Shown here piece by piece: positions 1 through 7,797 of a DNA stretch of 64,000 nt; position 1 is the stretch's first letter, and the number at the start of each line of letters is the position of its first letter. The position numbers and the translations under genes were made by a program. A model generated the notes under the pieces. That model was not told the DNA's origin. It made no database searches and was given only the letters and a program-made list of their open reading frames with translations. This DNA comes from Mycobacterium sp. (GTDB lineage: Bacteria; Actinomycetota; Actinomycetes; Mycobacteriales; Mycobacteriaceae). The DNA lies in the NCBI GenBank assembly GCA_021732005.1, contig JAKFVT010000055.1, positions 62,001 to 126,000 on the forward strand. Direction: 5' to 3'.

Positions 1-300
1 CACCGTGAGTCGGCGGCGTTGACTGGGGCGACGCCCGGAGGAGGAAGTCTGCTCCTCCGCCTTCTCCCCGTACCAGCCGTAGGCATTGTTCATGTTCGCA
101 CCCGTCGAGAAAACCCCCTGCGCACCGCGCAACAGCACGACGGTGATGTCGTCATCCTCGGCGACGACATCCAGGTAGCGGCCGACCGTCTCGCGCATCG
201 CGGCGTCGTAGGAGTTTCGCTGGGCAGGGTTGTTCAGCGTGATGGTCGCGATGCGTTTTTCGCGATCAACCTCGAACAGCACGCGATCGTCGTCGGTCAT
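1..300 (-). CDS. Enoyl-CoA hydratase/isomerase family protein (N-terminal 100 residues, runs off the window)
   Basis: The reading frame starts at an ATG at 300 and continues past the left edge, so only the N-terminal part of a crotonase-fold protein is visible. The start MTDDDRVLFEVDREKRIATI followed by TLNNP and, further on, FSTGANM is the usual first half of the crotonase fold, where the last motif helps form the oxyanion hole. It lies 10 bp downstream of the GntR gene on the same strand and probably belongs to its transcript. The catalytic region is outside the window, so hydratase, isomerase and other crotonase activities cannot be told apart. Confidence 0.85.
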   Translation of the reverse strand, partial: MTDDDRVLFEVDREKRIATITLNNPAQRNSYDAAMRETVGRYLDVVAEDDDITVVLLRGAQGVFSTGANMNNAYGWYGEKAEEQTSSSGRRPSQRRRLTV

Positions 301-310
301 GGTCGGTTCC

Positions 311-1084
311 TTATCTGGGGTCCGGATTCGAAATGAGCTTGGCCTCAATGGTTCTGTCCCGGCCGAAGGCAAGGGTGTTGCGCCGCGCAGCGGCGAGGTG
401 GTCCTGGGCCAGCCGAACGGCGCGATCGGCGTTGCCGTCCCGGATCGCGGCGAGCATCTTGTGATGGTCGCTCAGCGCGGCCCGCATGGTCTTGTGCCGC
501 ATCGGGTCCGGCTCGTCGCTCCACACCGAGGACTCGTGGGCCGACCAGATCAGTTCGAGCGACCCGATCAGCAGAATCATCGGTTCGTTCCCACATCGGG
601 ACACCAGTGCCTCGTGAAAGCACCGGGCATTGGGAATGTACTGCGAAGTGTCGTCGAATTGCTCTTCCTGACGGTCGATTTCGGCCTGCAGATACGGCAC
701 GACCTCGCTCATGCGGTCTTCCCGGGCGGCGCACATCCCCGCACAGATCGGCTCCAAGTGCATCAGCGCCCCGCTGACGTCGGCCGGGGTGGACGACCGT
801 GACTGCAGCACCATGCTGATCATGTGGGCGGTGCGGTCGGCCGACGGCAGGTGCACGACGGCACCGCCCACATTGCCGCGCCGCACCGACACCAGACCGT
901 CGACCTCGAGGATGTGGATCGCCTCGCGCAGCGCGGGCGGGCTGACGCCGAACTCGGTGAACAGACTTTCCTGGGAAGGCAGCACGTCACCTTCCCTCAG
1001 CCGGCCGGAGAGAATGTCGTCGCGCAGCCGCGACGCGACGATGTCGGCGACGCGGGGCTGACGGATACGCGGAACGGCTGCCAT
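311..1084 (-). CDS. GntR/FadR-family transcriptional regulator (FCD domain)
   Basis: A 257-residue regulator with an N-terminal winged helix (about residues 12-78, including PSQESLFTEFGVSPPALREA) and a C-terminal all-helical FCD ligand-binding domain (about 95-245). Members usually repress neighbouring catabolic genes and release DNA on binding an acyl-CoA or carboxylate. The gene is divergent from the crotonase/ligase operon starting at 1174. The short space between them contains a perfect palindrome with a TTGTACAA core, the kind of site FadR-type GntR proteins bind. I infer control of both the divergent operon and its own transcript. The ligand is unknown. Confidence 0.9.
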   Translation of the reverse strand: MAAVPRIRQPRVADIVASRLRDDILSGRLREGDVLPSQESLFTEFGVSPPALREAIHILEVDGLVSVRRGNVGGAVVHLPSADRTAHMISMVLQSRSSTPADVSGALMHLEPICAGMCAAREDRMSEVVPYLQAEIDRQEEQFDDTSQYIPNARCFHEALVSRCGNEPMILLIGSLELIWSAHESSVWSDEPDPMRHKTMRAALSDHHKMLAAIRDGNADRAVRLAQDHLAAARRNTLAFGRDRTIEAKLISNPDPR

Positions 1085-1107
1085 CGACTCCCCTCGCCAC
1101 GCATCCT

Positions 1108-1129
1108 TGCTATCTTGTACAAGATAGCA
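1108..1129. promoter_or_regulatory. Perfect 22-bp palindrome, probable GntR operator
   Basis: The half site TGCTATCTTGT is followed directly by its exact reverse complement, giving an uninterrupted 22-bp palindrome centred on TTGTACAA. It lies 23 bp upstream of the GntR start (1084) and 44 bp upstream of the first crotonase start (1174). A TACTGT box at 1131-1136 just beyond it could be the -10 element of the + strand operon, so a bound regulator would cover the promoter. The core fits the FadR subfamily pattern TnGTnnnACnA in its compact form. Confidence 0.75.
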
Positions 1130-1173
1130 CTACTGTTGGGCTATCCGTAAAGTCGCGAAGGGCGGAGTTTTCG

Positions 1174-1986
1174 GTGGGTGACGAGGCCCGATCGGCCGAC
1201 GGAGTAGTGACGACATCACGCGATGGCGCGGTGCTGCACATCCTGCTGGATCGACCTGGTCGCCGTAATTCCCTGAGCCCCAGCATGATCGACTCCCTTA
1301 ACAATGCACTGGTCGCCGCGGCCGGCGACGACGAGCTGCGCGCGGTGCATCTGAGCGGATCCGGGCCGGACTTCTGCGCCGGAGTGGACTGGGTCGGCTC
1401 CAACAGTGGCGGGCAGCGCCCCCGGACCGGCGATCTCGTCCGCCGCATCCCGCACACCGCGCACCGCGCCATCGAACTCATCCACACGCTGCACCTGCCG
1501 GTCGTGTGCTCGGTCCGCGGCTGGGCCGCAGGCATGGGCTGCAACCTGGCGCTGGCAGCCGACTTCACGGTGGCGGCCGCCGGCGCCGTGTTCTGGGAAC
1601 CGTTCGTGGCCCGCGGCTTCAGCCCGGACTCCGGCGCGACGTGGCTGTTGCCGCGACTGGTGGGTGTCGCCCGCGCCAAGGAAATGCTGCTACTCGGCGA
1701 GAAAGTCGAGGCCGCGACGGCCGCCCAGTGGGGCCTGATCCACCGCAGCGTCGACGAGTCCGACCTCGACGCGACCGTGGCCGCCCTGCTGGACCGGCTG
1801 GCATCCGGTCCGACGGTCGCGATCGGTCTGGCCAAGCAGGCCATCAACCACAGCCAGCACGCCACCCTGAACCAGGCCATGACCCAGGAGTTGTTCAACC
1901 TCGAACTGTCCTGCCGGACTTCGGACTTCAAAGAGGGTCTGGCGGCATTTCGGGAGAAGCGCGCACCCGGCTTCACCGGGCGATGA
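1174..1986 (+). CDS. Enoyl-CoA hydratase/isomerase family protein (crotonase fold), GTG start
   Basis: A 270-residue crotonase-superfamily protein, first gene of a tightly packed operon. The oxyanion-hole stretches FCAGVDW and RGWAAGMGCNLALAADF are present. Where classical enoyl-CoA hydratases carry two catalytic glutamates (GGGCELA and FGQPEILLG) this protein reads GMGCNLA and FWEPFVARG, so both aligned positions differ (Asn and Phe). It probably binds an acyl-CoA but may not be a standard hydratase; isomerase, hydrolase or C-C lyase activity is possible. The GTG at 1174 is chosen because it lies just after the operator/promoter region and gives a family-typical N terminus. Confidence 0.85.
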   Translation: MGDEARSADGVVTTSRDGAVLHILLDRPGRRNSLSPSMIDSLNNALVAAAGDDELRAVHLSGSGPDFCAGVDWVGSNSGGQRPRTGDLVRRIPHTAHRAIELIHTLHLPVVCSVRGWAAGMGCNLALAADFTVAAAGAVFWEPFVARGFSPDSGATWLLPRLVGVARAKEMLLLGEKVEAATAAQWGLIHRSVDESDLDATVAALLDRLASGPTVAIGLAKQAINHSQHATLNQAMTQELFNLELSCRTSDFKEGLAAFREKRAPGFTGR

Positions 1987-2003
1987 GAGATGAGGAAGCA
2001 CTG

Positions 2004-2816
2004 ATGTCGGCACAGTCGTACGCCACCATCGGCTACGAGGTCACCGGCCATACGGCAACGATCACGTTGAACCGGCCCGAGGCGCTCAATGCGCTGAGCC
2101 CGCACATGATCACCGAACTGCGCAACGCCTACGACCGGGCGGAGAACGACGACAACATCTGGTTGTCGATCGTCACCGGCACCGGGCGCGCGTTCTGTAC
2201 CGGAGCCGACGTCAAGGAGATCCCCGAAGACGGCAAGGTGATCGACGAACGGCCCTATCTGTCCACCTACGACCAGTGGGAGGCACCGCAGGAAGGCACC
2301 CCGCCGTTCCGGCGGATGGCCAAACCGGTGATCGTGGCGATCAACGGAATCTGTTGTGGCGCAGGACTGGACTGGGTGACCACTGGTGACATCGTGATCG
2401 CCTCGAACCAGGCGACGTTCTTCGACCCGCACGTGTCGATCGGTCTGGTGGCGGGACGCGAGATGGTTCGGCTGGCCAGGGTGTTGCCGCGTACGGTGGC
2501 GTTGCGGATGGCGATGATGGGCAAGCATGAGCGCATGGACGCTGCCCGTGCCTATGAGCTCGGACTGATCACCGAGATCGTCGAACATGACCGGCTTCTC
2601 GAGCGGGCCCACGAGATCGCCGAGATCGTGACACGTAATGCGCCGCTGGCCGTTCGCGGCACCCGGTTGGCGATCATCAAGGGACGGGAGATCCCGATGC
2701 ACGAGGCCGAGATGCTCGCCGAGGCCTTCCGGGAGCGCAATCTGCACACCGAAGACTCGCTCGAAGGACCCAAGGCCTTCGTCGAGAAGCGCGCACCCGA
2801 ATGGCAATGCCGATGA
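2004..2816 (+). CDS. Enoyl-CoA hydratase/isomerase family protein (crotonase fold)
   Basis: A 270-residue crotonase-fold protein (SYATIGYEVTGHTATITLNR at the N terminus, FCTGADV and NGICCGAGLDWVTTGD for the CoA and oxyanion sites). The positions of the two hydratase glutamates appear as Asp (GAGLDWV) and His (FFDPHVSIG). ATG 2004 is preceded by GAGGAAG at 1992-1998, a good ribosome-binding site; an in-frame ATG at 1983 would overlap the previous gene and lacks such a site. The stop overlaps the next start as ATGA, indicating translational coupling. The substrate is unknown. Confidence 0.87.
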   Translation: MSAQSYATIGYEVTGHTATITLNRPEALNALSPHMITELRNAYDRAENDDNIWLSIVTGTGRAFCTGADVKEIPEDGKVIDERPYLSTYDQWEAPQEGTPPFRRMAKPVIVAINGICCGAGLDWVTTGDIVIASNQATFFDPHVSIGLVAGREMVRLARVLPRTVALRMAMMGKHERMDAARAYELGLITEIVEHDRLLERAHEIAEIVTRNAPLAVRGTRLAIIKGREIPMHEAEMLAEAFRERNLHTEDSLEGPKAFVEKRAPEWQCR

Positions 2817-3598
2817 CCGCCGCGTTCGAGACCATCCTGCTCGACTTCGACCGGATCGATCACGTCGCCACCATCACCCTGAACCGACCAGACCAGCTCA
2901 ATGCGTTCAACCGCACCATGTGTGAGGAAGTCGCCGCCGCATGGCGAATCGTGAAGAACGACAACGCCATCAATGCGGTGGTCCTGCGCGCCGCCGGTGA
3001 ACGCGCCTTCAGCGCGGGATTGGACATCAAAACGCCGTACGGCCAGCCGCAGAATGTGTGGAATCACGAGGATCCGGGCGAACTGCTCAGCCCGAAGTGG
3101 CAGAAGATGTGGAAGCCGGTCGTGTGTGCGGTGCACGGCATGTGCACCGCGGGGGCGTTCTACTTCGTCAACGAGTCCGACGTGGTGATCTGCTCGCAGG
3201 ACGCCACATTCTTCGACTCCCATGTCAGCGCGGGCCTGGTCTGTGCGCTCGAACCGATCGGCCTGATGCGCAAGATCGGGCTCGGTGAGTCGCTTCGAAT
3301 CGCACTGATGGGCAATGACGAACGGGTCAGCGCCGACACCGCACTGCGCATCGGTCTGGTGTCGGAGGTCGTCAAGCCAGACGATCTCTGGTCGCGGGCC
3401 CACGAGATCGCCGCCACCATCGCCGCCAAGCCACCGTCGGCCACCCAGGGGACGGTCAAGGCGATCTGGGAGTCACTGGACAAGCCGTATCGAGCAGCCA
3501 TGGAGCAGAACCTGATCTACACCCGGCTGGGCAACCCACTGGGTCAGGCAGAGCTGGCCGAGCAGGAGAAGACCCGGATCGTTCCGAAGGTGCGGTAA
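2813..3598 (+). CDS. Enoyl-CoA hydratase/isomerase family protein (crotonase fold)
   Basis: A 261-residue crotonase-fold protein, paralogous to the preceding gene: both have TLNRP near the N terminus and an FFD-HVS-GLV stretch. The oxyanion segment is FSAGLDI plus HGMCTAGAFYFVNESDVV. The hydratase glutamates are replaced by Tyr and His (GAFYF, FFDSHVSAG). The start is taken at 2813 because it overlaps the upstream TGA as ATGA; ATG 2801 in the same frame would add four residues. It shares one base with the following ligase (TAATG). The two crotonases may form a heteromer or act on successive intermediates; this is inference. Confidence 0.85.
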   Translation: MTAAFETILLDFDRIDHVATITLNRPDQLNAFNRTMCEEVAAAWRIVKNDNAINAVVLRAAGERAFSAGLDIKTPYGQPQNVWNHEDPGELLSPKWQKMWKPVVCAVHGMCTAGAFYFVNESDVVICSQDATFFDSHVSAGLVCALEPIGLMRKIGLGESLRIALMGNDERVSADTALRIGLVSEVVKPDDLWSRAHEIAATIAAKPPSATQGTVKAIWESLDKPYRAAMEQNLIYTRLGNPLGQAELAEQEKTRIVPKVR

Positions 3599-5049
3599 TG
3601 CACGCGCTGAGCCGCCGGATCAGCGACATCCTGGGGTTGGACCCCGAGGCTCACGCGATCGAATACGACGGCCACTGGTACACCTGGCGCCAACTCGCGG
3701 ACGCGAGCGGGCGAATCACCTCGGTCGTGCGACCCGGCACCGACGTGGGAATCCTGCTGCGCAACAGCCCCGCTCACGTGGCCGCGCTGCTCGGGGTGCT
3801 GGCTGCCGGTGGCTGCGTCGTCGTCATCAACCCGTCCCGCGGTGACGAGCGGATCAAAGCCGACATCGCCGCGTTGACCCTGCCGGTCATCGTCGGCACC
3901 GACGATGACATCACCCTGCTGGCGCATCCGGCCGACGCCACCACCGTGGTGTCGATCTGCGATCTCGACACCGCTCCGCGGATCCGGCCAGGGGTGCCAA
4001 CCGATCCCGGCGCAGGGCGGGTGGCCGTCCGAATGCTGACCAGCGGCACCACCGGACCACCCAAACGCGTGGACCTCACCTACGACATGCTGGCGGTCTC
4101 GGTGATCGGCACCGACTTCACGACGGCGCCCGCACCGGCGGCGGTCTCCGGGAGCGTCGCAATCGTCAACGCGCCGCTGGTGCACATCGGTGGCGTGTAT
4201 CGGGTTCTGCAATGCCTCTGCGAGGCACGGCCGTTCGTCCTCCTGCCACGCTTCGAACTGGCCTCCTGGGCCGCCGCGGTGCGCCGCTACTCCCCCAAAG
4301 CGGTGTCGCTGGTGCCCGCGGCGCTGCGGATGGTGCTGCAGTCCGACCTCGGTCCCGACGACCTTGCCGGCGTCCGCGCCGTCACGTCCGGGACGGCACC
4401 GTTGTCGGCCGAGGACGCGGACGCCTTCTTCGACAAGTTCGGGATCCCGGTGCTGACATCCTATGCGGCAACCGAATTCGGTGGCGGCGTCGCCGGCTGG
4501 ACGCTGGCCGATCACCGGAAGTACTGGGAGTCCAAGCGCGGCAGCGTCGGCCGCGCCAGCTTGGGTGCCGAGCTGCGGGTGGTGTCCGACGACGGGGTGC
4601 CCCTGGGTGCGGGCCAGGTCGGACTGTTGGAGGTGAAGCCCGGTCAACTCGGGCGCGAGGCCCCGTGGGTGCGCACCACCGACCTGGCACGCATCGACGC
4701 CGACGGTTTCCTGTGGATCCTGGGCCGGGCCGATCAGGCCATCATCCGAGGCGGCTTCAAGGTGCTGCCCGACGACGTCCGCGCGGCGCTGGAGACCCAC
4801 CCCGGTGTGCTCGGCGCATCGGTGGTCGGCAGGGCCGACGAGCGCCTCGGCGAGACACCGGTCGCGATGATCGAGCTGCGCCACGGCGAGTCGATCACTG
4901 ACGCGGAGCTGGTCGAGTACCTGCGGGCCCGGCTGGCGCCCTACGAAATCCCCTCCGAGATCGCGATAGTCGAGACGATCCCGCGTACGCCGTCGGGTAA
5001 GGCGGATTTGAGTGCGGTTCGGCGACACTTCACCGGCCGTGACCGCTGA
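3598..5049 (+). CDS. AMP-forming acyl-CoA synthetase/ligase family protein
   Basis: A 483-residue ANL-superfamily enzyme that would activate a carboxylic acid to its acyl-AMP and then to a CoA thioester. The P-loop motif LTSGTTGPPKR, the A5-type SYAATEFGGG, the TTDLARIDADGFLWILGRAD hinge region and the C-terminal TPSGKADL with the catalytic lysine are all visible. It is somewhat short for the family, with a compact N-terminal half. It sits one base after crotonase 3 and overlaps the next ligase, so six genes seem to be translated as one unit. A second ligase next door suggests two different acid substrates or intermediates. Confidence 0.88.
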   Translation: MHALSRRISDILGLDPEAHAIEYDGHWYTWRQLADASGRITSVVRPGTDVGILLRNSPAHVAALLGVLAAGGCVVVINPSRGDERIKADIAALTLPVIVGTDDDITLLAHPADATTVVSICDLDTAPRIRPGVPTDPGAGRVAVRMLTSGTTGPPKRVDLTYDMLAVSVIGTDFTTAPAPAAVSGSVAIVNAPLVHIGGVYRVLQCLCEARPFVLLPRFELASWAAAVRRYSPKAVSLVPAALRMVLQSDLGPDDLAGVRAVTSGTAPLSAEDADAFFDKFGIPVLTSYAATEFGGGVAGWTLADHRKYWESKRGSVGRASLGAELRVVSDDGVPLGAGQVGLLEVKPGQLGREAPWVRTTDLARIDADGFLWILGRADQAIIRGGFKVLPDDVRAALETHPGVLGASVVGRADERLGETPVAMIELRHGESITDAELVEYLRARLAPYEIPSEIAIVETIPRTPSGKADLSAVRRHFTGRDR

Positions 5050-6499
5050 CACCGTCGGACGGCTACTGCGCCACCAGGCCGCCTCCCGTGGCGAGCACCC
5101 CCTGCTGGTGTGCGATGCCGAACGGCTCACCTACCGCGAGGCCGAGGAACGCTCCGCTCGGCTGGCCCGCGGTCTGATCGCACTGGGCGCGGGCACAGGT
5201 ACCCACGTCGGGGTGCTGTATCCCAACGGCGCGCACTTCGTGGTCGCGATGCTCGCCGCGGCGCGGATCGGTTCCGTCGTCGTACCGTTCTCCACCTTCT
5301 CGACCGGTGCCGAGCTGGAAACCCAGCTCGTTCACAGCGATACCGAGATCCTGCTCACCGCCGGATCTTTCCGCGGCCACGACTACGCCGCCCGGCTCCG
5401 GGACGTGACCGCACCGCGGCTGCGACATGTCTTGTTCGACAACGATATCGCCGCGATGGCTGAGCTGACAGCCGTCGACGGAGACGTGTACGGCTGCGAC
5501 CCGCTGGTGATCGTTTACACGTCGGGATCCACGGGAGCCGCGAAGGGTGTGGTGCACACCCACGAGGCGCTGCTGGGACATCAGCGCAACCTCAACGAGA
5601 TTCGCGGTCTGACCGCGCAGGACACCCTGTTCTGCAATTCACCGTTCTTCTGGATCGGCGGTTTCGCCTTCGGTCTGCTGGCGACGATGGTCGCGGGTGC
5701 GACGCTGGTGTGTTCCAACGCCACCGATGCCGGCGATGTTCTCGATCTGCTCGAGGACGTGCGGCCGACGATCACCAACGGATTTACTTCCGGCATAGCG
5801 CACCTGGTGCGTCATGAGAGCTTTGCGCGGCGAGATCTGTCGTCGATGCGGCGCGGCAATCTTTATCCGATCATGGCTCCCGATGTCCGGCCCCGCGATC
5901 CGGAACTGCGGCACAACATGCTGGGCCTGACCGAGGCCGGCAGTGTGCTGTTGCTCAGCGCAGACGAGACCGACCAGCCCGAACACCGCCGCGGGTCGTT
6001 CGGTAAACCCGCGCCCGGTTTCGAAACCACGATCGTCGACGGCGAGCTGTGGATCCGGGGCCGGTATCTGATGCAGGGCTATTACAAGCGCAGCCGCGAC
6101 GAGTGCTTCGACGCCGACGGATGGTTCCACACCGGCGATCTGGTGCGCACCGACGCCGATGGCTTCTTCTACTTCCTCGGCAGGCGCGGATCGATGATCA
6201 AAACCGCCGGCGCCAATGTGTTTCCGGCCGAGGTGGAGAAGGCGATCACCCGCGTGACCGGCGGGCTGGTCGCCCACGTGATCGGTGTCGCCGATCCGGG
6301 ACGCGGCCAGATCGTCGTCGCGGCGGTGGTCACCGCGGATGCCGGGGCGTTCGACGCCGACTCGTTGCGACTGAACCTCAAGGCCGAACTGTCGTCGTAC
6401 AAGATCCCGCGACGCGTCGTCGCACTGACTCCCGACCAGCTGCCCCTCATGTCCAGCGGCAAGATCGATGTGCACCGCCTGCGTGAGCTGCTGAGCTGA
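5039..6499 (+). CDS. AMP-forming acyl-CoA synthetase/ligase family protein, GTG start
   Basis: A 486-residue ANL-superfamily acid-CoA ligase. Motifs in order: VYTSGSTGAAKGVVHTH (ATP P-loop), GLTEAGSVLLL, FHTGDLVRTDADGFFYFLGR (adenylate binding and hinge) and LMSSGKIDVHRLREL (C-terminal catalytic lysine). I choose GTG 5039, giving MTADTVGRLLRHQAA and an 11-bp overlap with the preceding stop; GTG 5012 in the same frame would extend the overlap to 38 bp and add nine unconserved-looking residues. With the preceding paralogue it should feed CoA esters to the crotonases and dehydrogenases of this island. Confidence 0.88.
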   Translation: MTADTVGRLLRHQAASRGEHPLLVCDAERLTYREAEERSARLARGLIALGAGTGTHVGVLYPNGAHFVVAMLAAARIGSVVVPFSTFSTGAELETQLVHSDTEILLTAGSFRGHDYAARLRDVTAPRLRHVLFDNDIAAMAELTAVDGDVYGCDPLVIVYTSGSTGAAKGVVHTHEALLGHQRNLNEIRGLTAQDTLFCNSPFFWIGGFAFGLLATMVAGATLVCSNATDAGDVLDLLEDVRPTITNGFTSGIAHLVRHESFARRDLSSMRRGNLYPIMAPDVRPRDPELRHNMLGLTEAGSVLLLSADETDQPEHRRGSFGKPAPGFETTIVDGELWIRGRYLMQGYYKRSRDECFDADGWFHTGDLVRTDADGFFYFLGRRGSMIKTAGANVFPAEVEKAITRVTGGLVAHVIGVADPGRGQIVVAAVVTADAGAFDADSLRLNLKAELSSYKIPRRVVALTPDQLPLMSSGKIDVHRLRELLS

Positions 6500-6519
6500 C
6501 AGGCGTAACTTCTAGGTCC

Positions 6520-7128
6520 ATGACGCTGCAGGCGCATGTCGAGACGTTCCGCCGGGCCGGTGACCACGCCGTGTCGGTGGCCGAACAGGTCGGGCCCGAA
6601 CAGTGGGATTCGCCCGCGCTCGGGACCTGGTCAGTACGCACGCTCGTCGGACACATCGGCCGATCCTTCACCACACTGATCGACTACTCGGCCCGGCCGG
6701 CCGAGCGGCTGGACATCGCCGACTCCGCCGCGTACTACCTCGCGATCGCCCCTCTGCTCACCGACTCCTCGCAGATCGATGCGCGCGCCGTGCAGGCCGG
6801 GCTGGCGCTGGGCGAGCGTCCACTGGACACCCTGCGCGAACTGCAGGATCGCGCGACCGCCGCACTCGCCACCGAGGACCGGATCATTCAGTCCATCGCC
6901 GGGGGTATGCGACTTTCGGACTATCTGCCGACGCGGATCTTCGAACTCGGTTTGCACAGCATCGATCTGGCTCGCGCCATCGGTGCGCCCGAGGCCCTCC
7001 CGCCCGAGGTCGCCGACAGCGTCCTTGCCCTCTCGGTCGAAGTCGCCCAGCGCCGTGGCGACAGCCAGGAGCTGCTGTGCTCCCTCACCGGACGCGGCAC
7101 CCTCGCGCCGGGCTATTCCATAGTCTGA
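6520..7128 (+). CDS. Maleylpyruvate isomerase N-terminal/DinB-fold protein, putatively mycothiol-dependent
   Basis: A 202-residue protein with a four-helix DinB-like domain: WDSPALGTWSVRTLVGHIGR near residue 30 and RIFELGLHSIDLARAIG near residue 150 supply the histidines that bind a divalent metal in mycothiol-dependent maleylpyruvate isomerases and mycothiol S-transferases. It follows the second ligase by 20 bp and is the last gene of the + strand operon, converging with the GntR gene below and overlapping it by 16 bp. It may isomerise or conjugate an unsaturated intermediate with mycothiol; the specific reaction is unknown. Confidence 0.8.
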   Translation: MTLQAHVETFRRAGDHAVSVAEQVGPEQWDSPALGTWSVRTLVGHIGRSFTTLIDYSARPAERLDIADSAAYYLAIAPLLTDSSQIDARAVQAGLALGERPLDTLRELQDRATAALATEDRIIQSIAGGMRLSDYLPTRIFELGLHSIDLARAIGAPEALPPEVADSVLALSVEVAQRRGDSQELLCSLTGRGTLAPGYSIV

Positions 7129-7796
7129 AACCGCTGCGCCACACCCTGTTTGACAAGGTGCTCGATCAGCGGTCCCGCTCCCGCCGCCAGGTGGTCCGAC
7201 ATCGCGGCGCGGGCCTGCTCCTCGTCACGAGCCTTGAGCGCGGCCAGGATGCACTCGTGGTCGGCCACCGACTTCGCCGGCCAGCCCTCGATGGTGGGGA
7301 ACACCGATTCCGGTGCGTACCGGGTGATCTGAGACATCAACTGGGCGAGCTTGGGCGACTGCGCCGCCACGTTGATGGCGCGATGGAATTCGTGGTTGAG
7401 CCGGACGGCGCGGGAATCGTCGGCGGCATAGGCGGCGACCAGCTCGTCGTGAATCGACGACAACACCGCAAGCTCGTCGTCGGTGATGTTCACCGCGGCC
7501 CGCGCGGCCAGTTCACCGCCGACGTAGGCCTGCAGGTTCGAGACATCGGTGATGTCCCGGTCGGTGAACGGCAGCACGACGAACCCGCGCCGCGGCAGCT
7601 GATCCAGCAGACCCTCACCGCGTAGCTCGAACAGGGCTTCCCGGACCGGCGTGACGCTGATGCCGAGCTCGGCGGCCAACTGGTCCAACCGGATGTACTC
7701 ACCGGCGGGGTAGGTGCCGTTGAAGATCCGGGTCCGGACAAAGCGCGCGACATCCTCCGCCAGCTGCGGGCGCGGCACGAAATCCGGTGCGCTCAT
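7113..7796 (-). CDS. GntR-family transcriptional regulator (FCD domain)
   Basis: A 227-residue regulator with an N-terminal winged helix (about residues 8-75, with RLDQLAAELGISVTPVREAL) and a C-terminal FCD domain (NHEFHRAIN and ADHECILAALKARDEEQAR, the metal/ligand-binding helices). It lies 1 bp downstream of the acyl-CoA dehydrogenase stop, so it is the last gene of the SDR-thiolase-dehydrogenase operon, a usual arrangement for an autoregulated local repressor. The inverted repeat at 10985-11003, in front of that operon, is the best candidate operator. The effector is unknown, probably an acyl-CoA. Confidence 0.88.
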   Translation of the reverse strand: MSAPDFVPRPQLAEDVARFVRTRIFNGTYPAGEYIRLDQLAAELGISVTPVREALFELRGEGLLDQLPRRGFVVLPFTDRDITDVSNLQAYVGGELAARAAVNITDDELAVLSSIHDELVAAYAADDSRAVRLNHEFHRAINVAAQSPKLAQLMSQITRYAPESVFPTIEGWPAKSVADHECILAALKARDEEQARAAMSDHLAAGAGPLIEHLVKQGVAQRFQTME

Positions 7797-7797
7797 A

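Noticed and set aside
1110..2807. A 565-codon open frame on the - strand opposite the crotonases
   Set aside because: Antisense to two clear crotonase genes; the translation has no domain and would erase the operator region.
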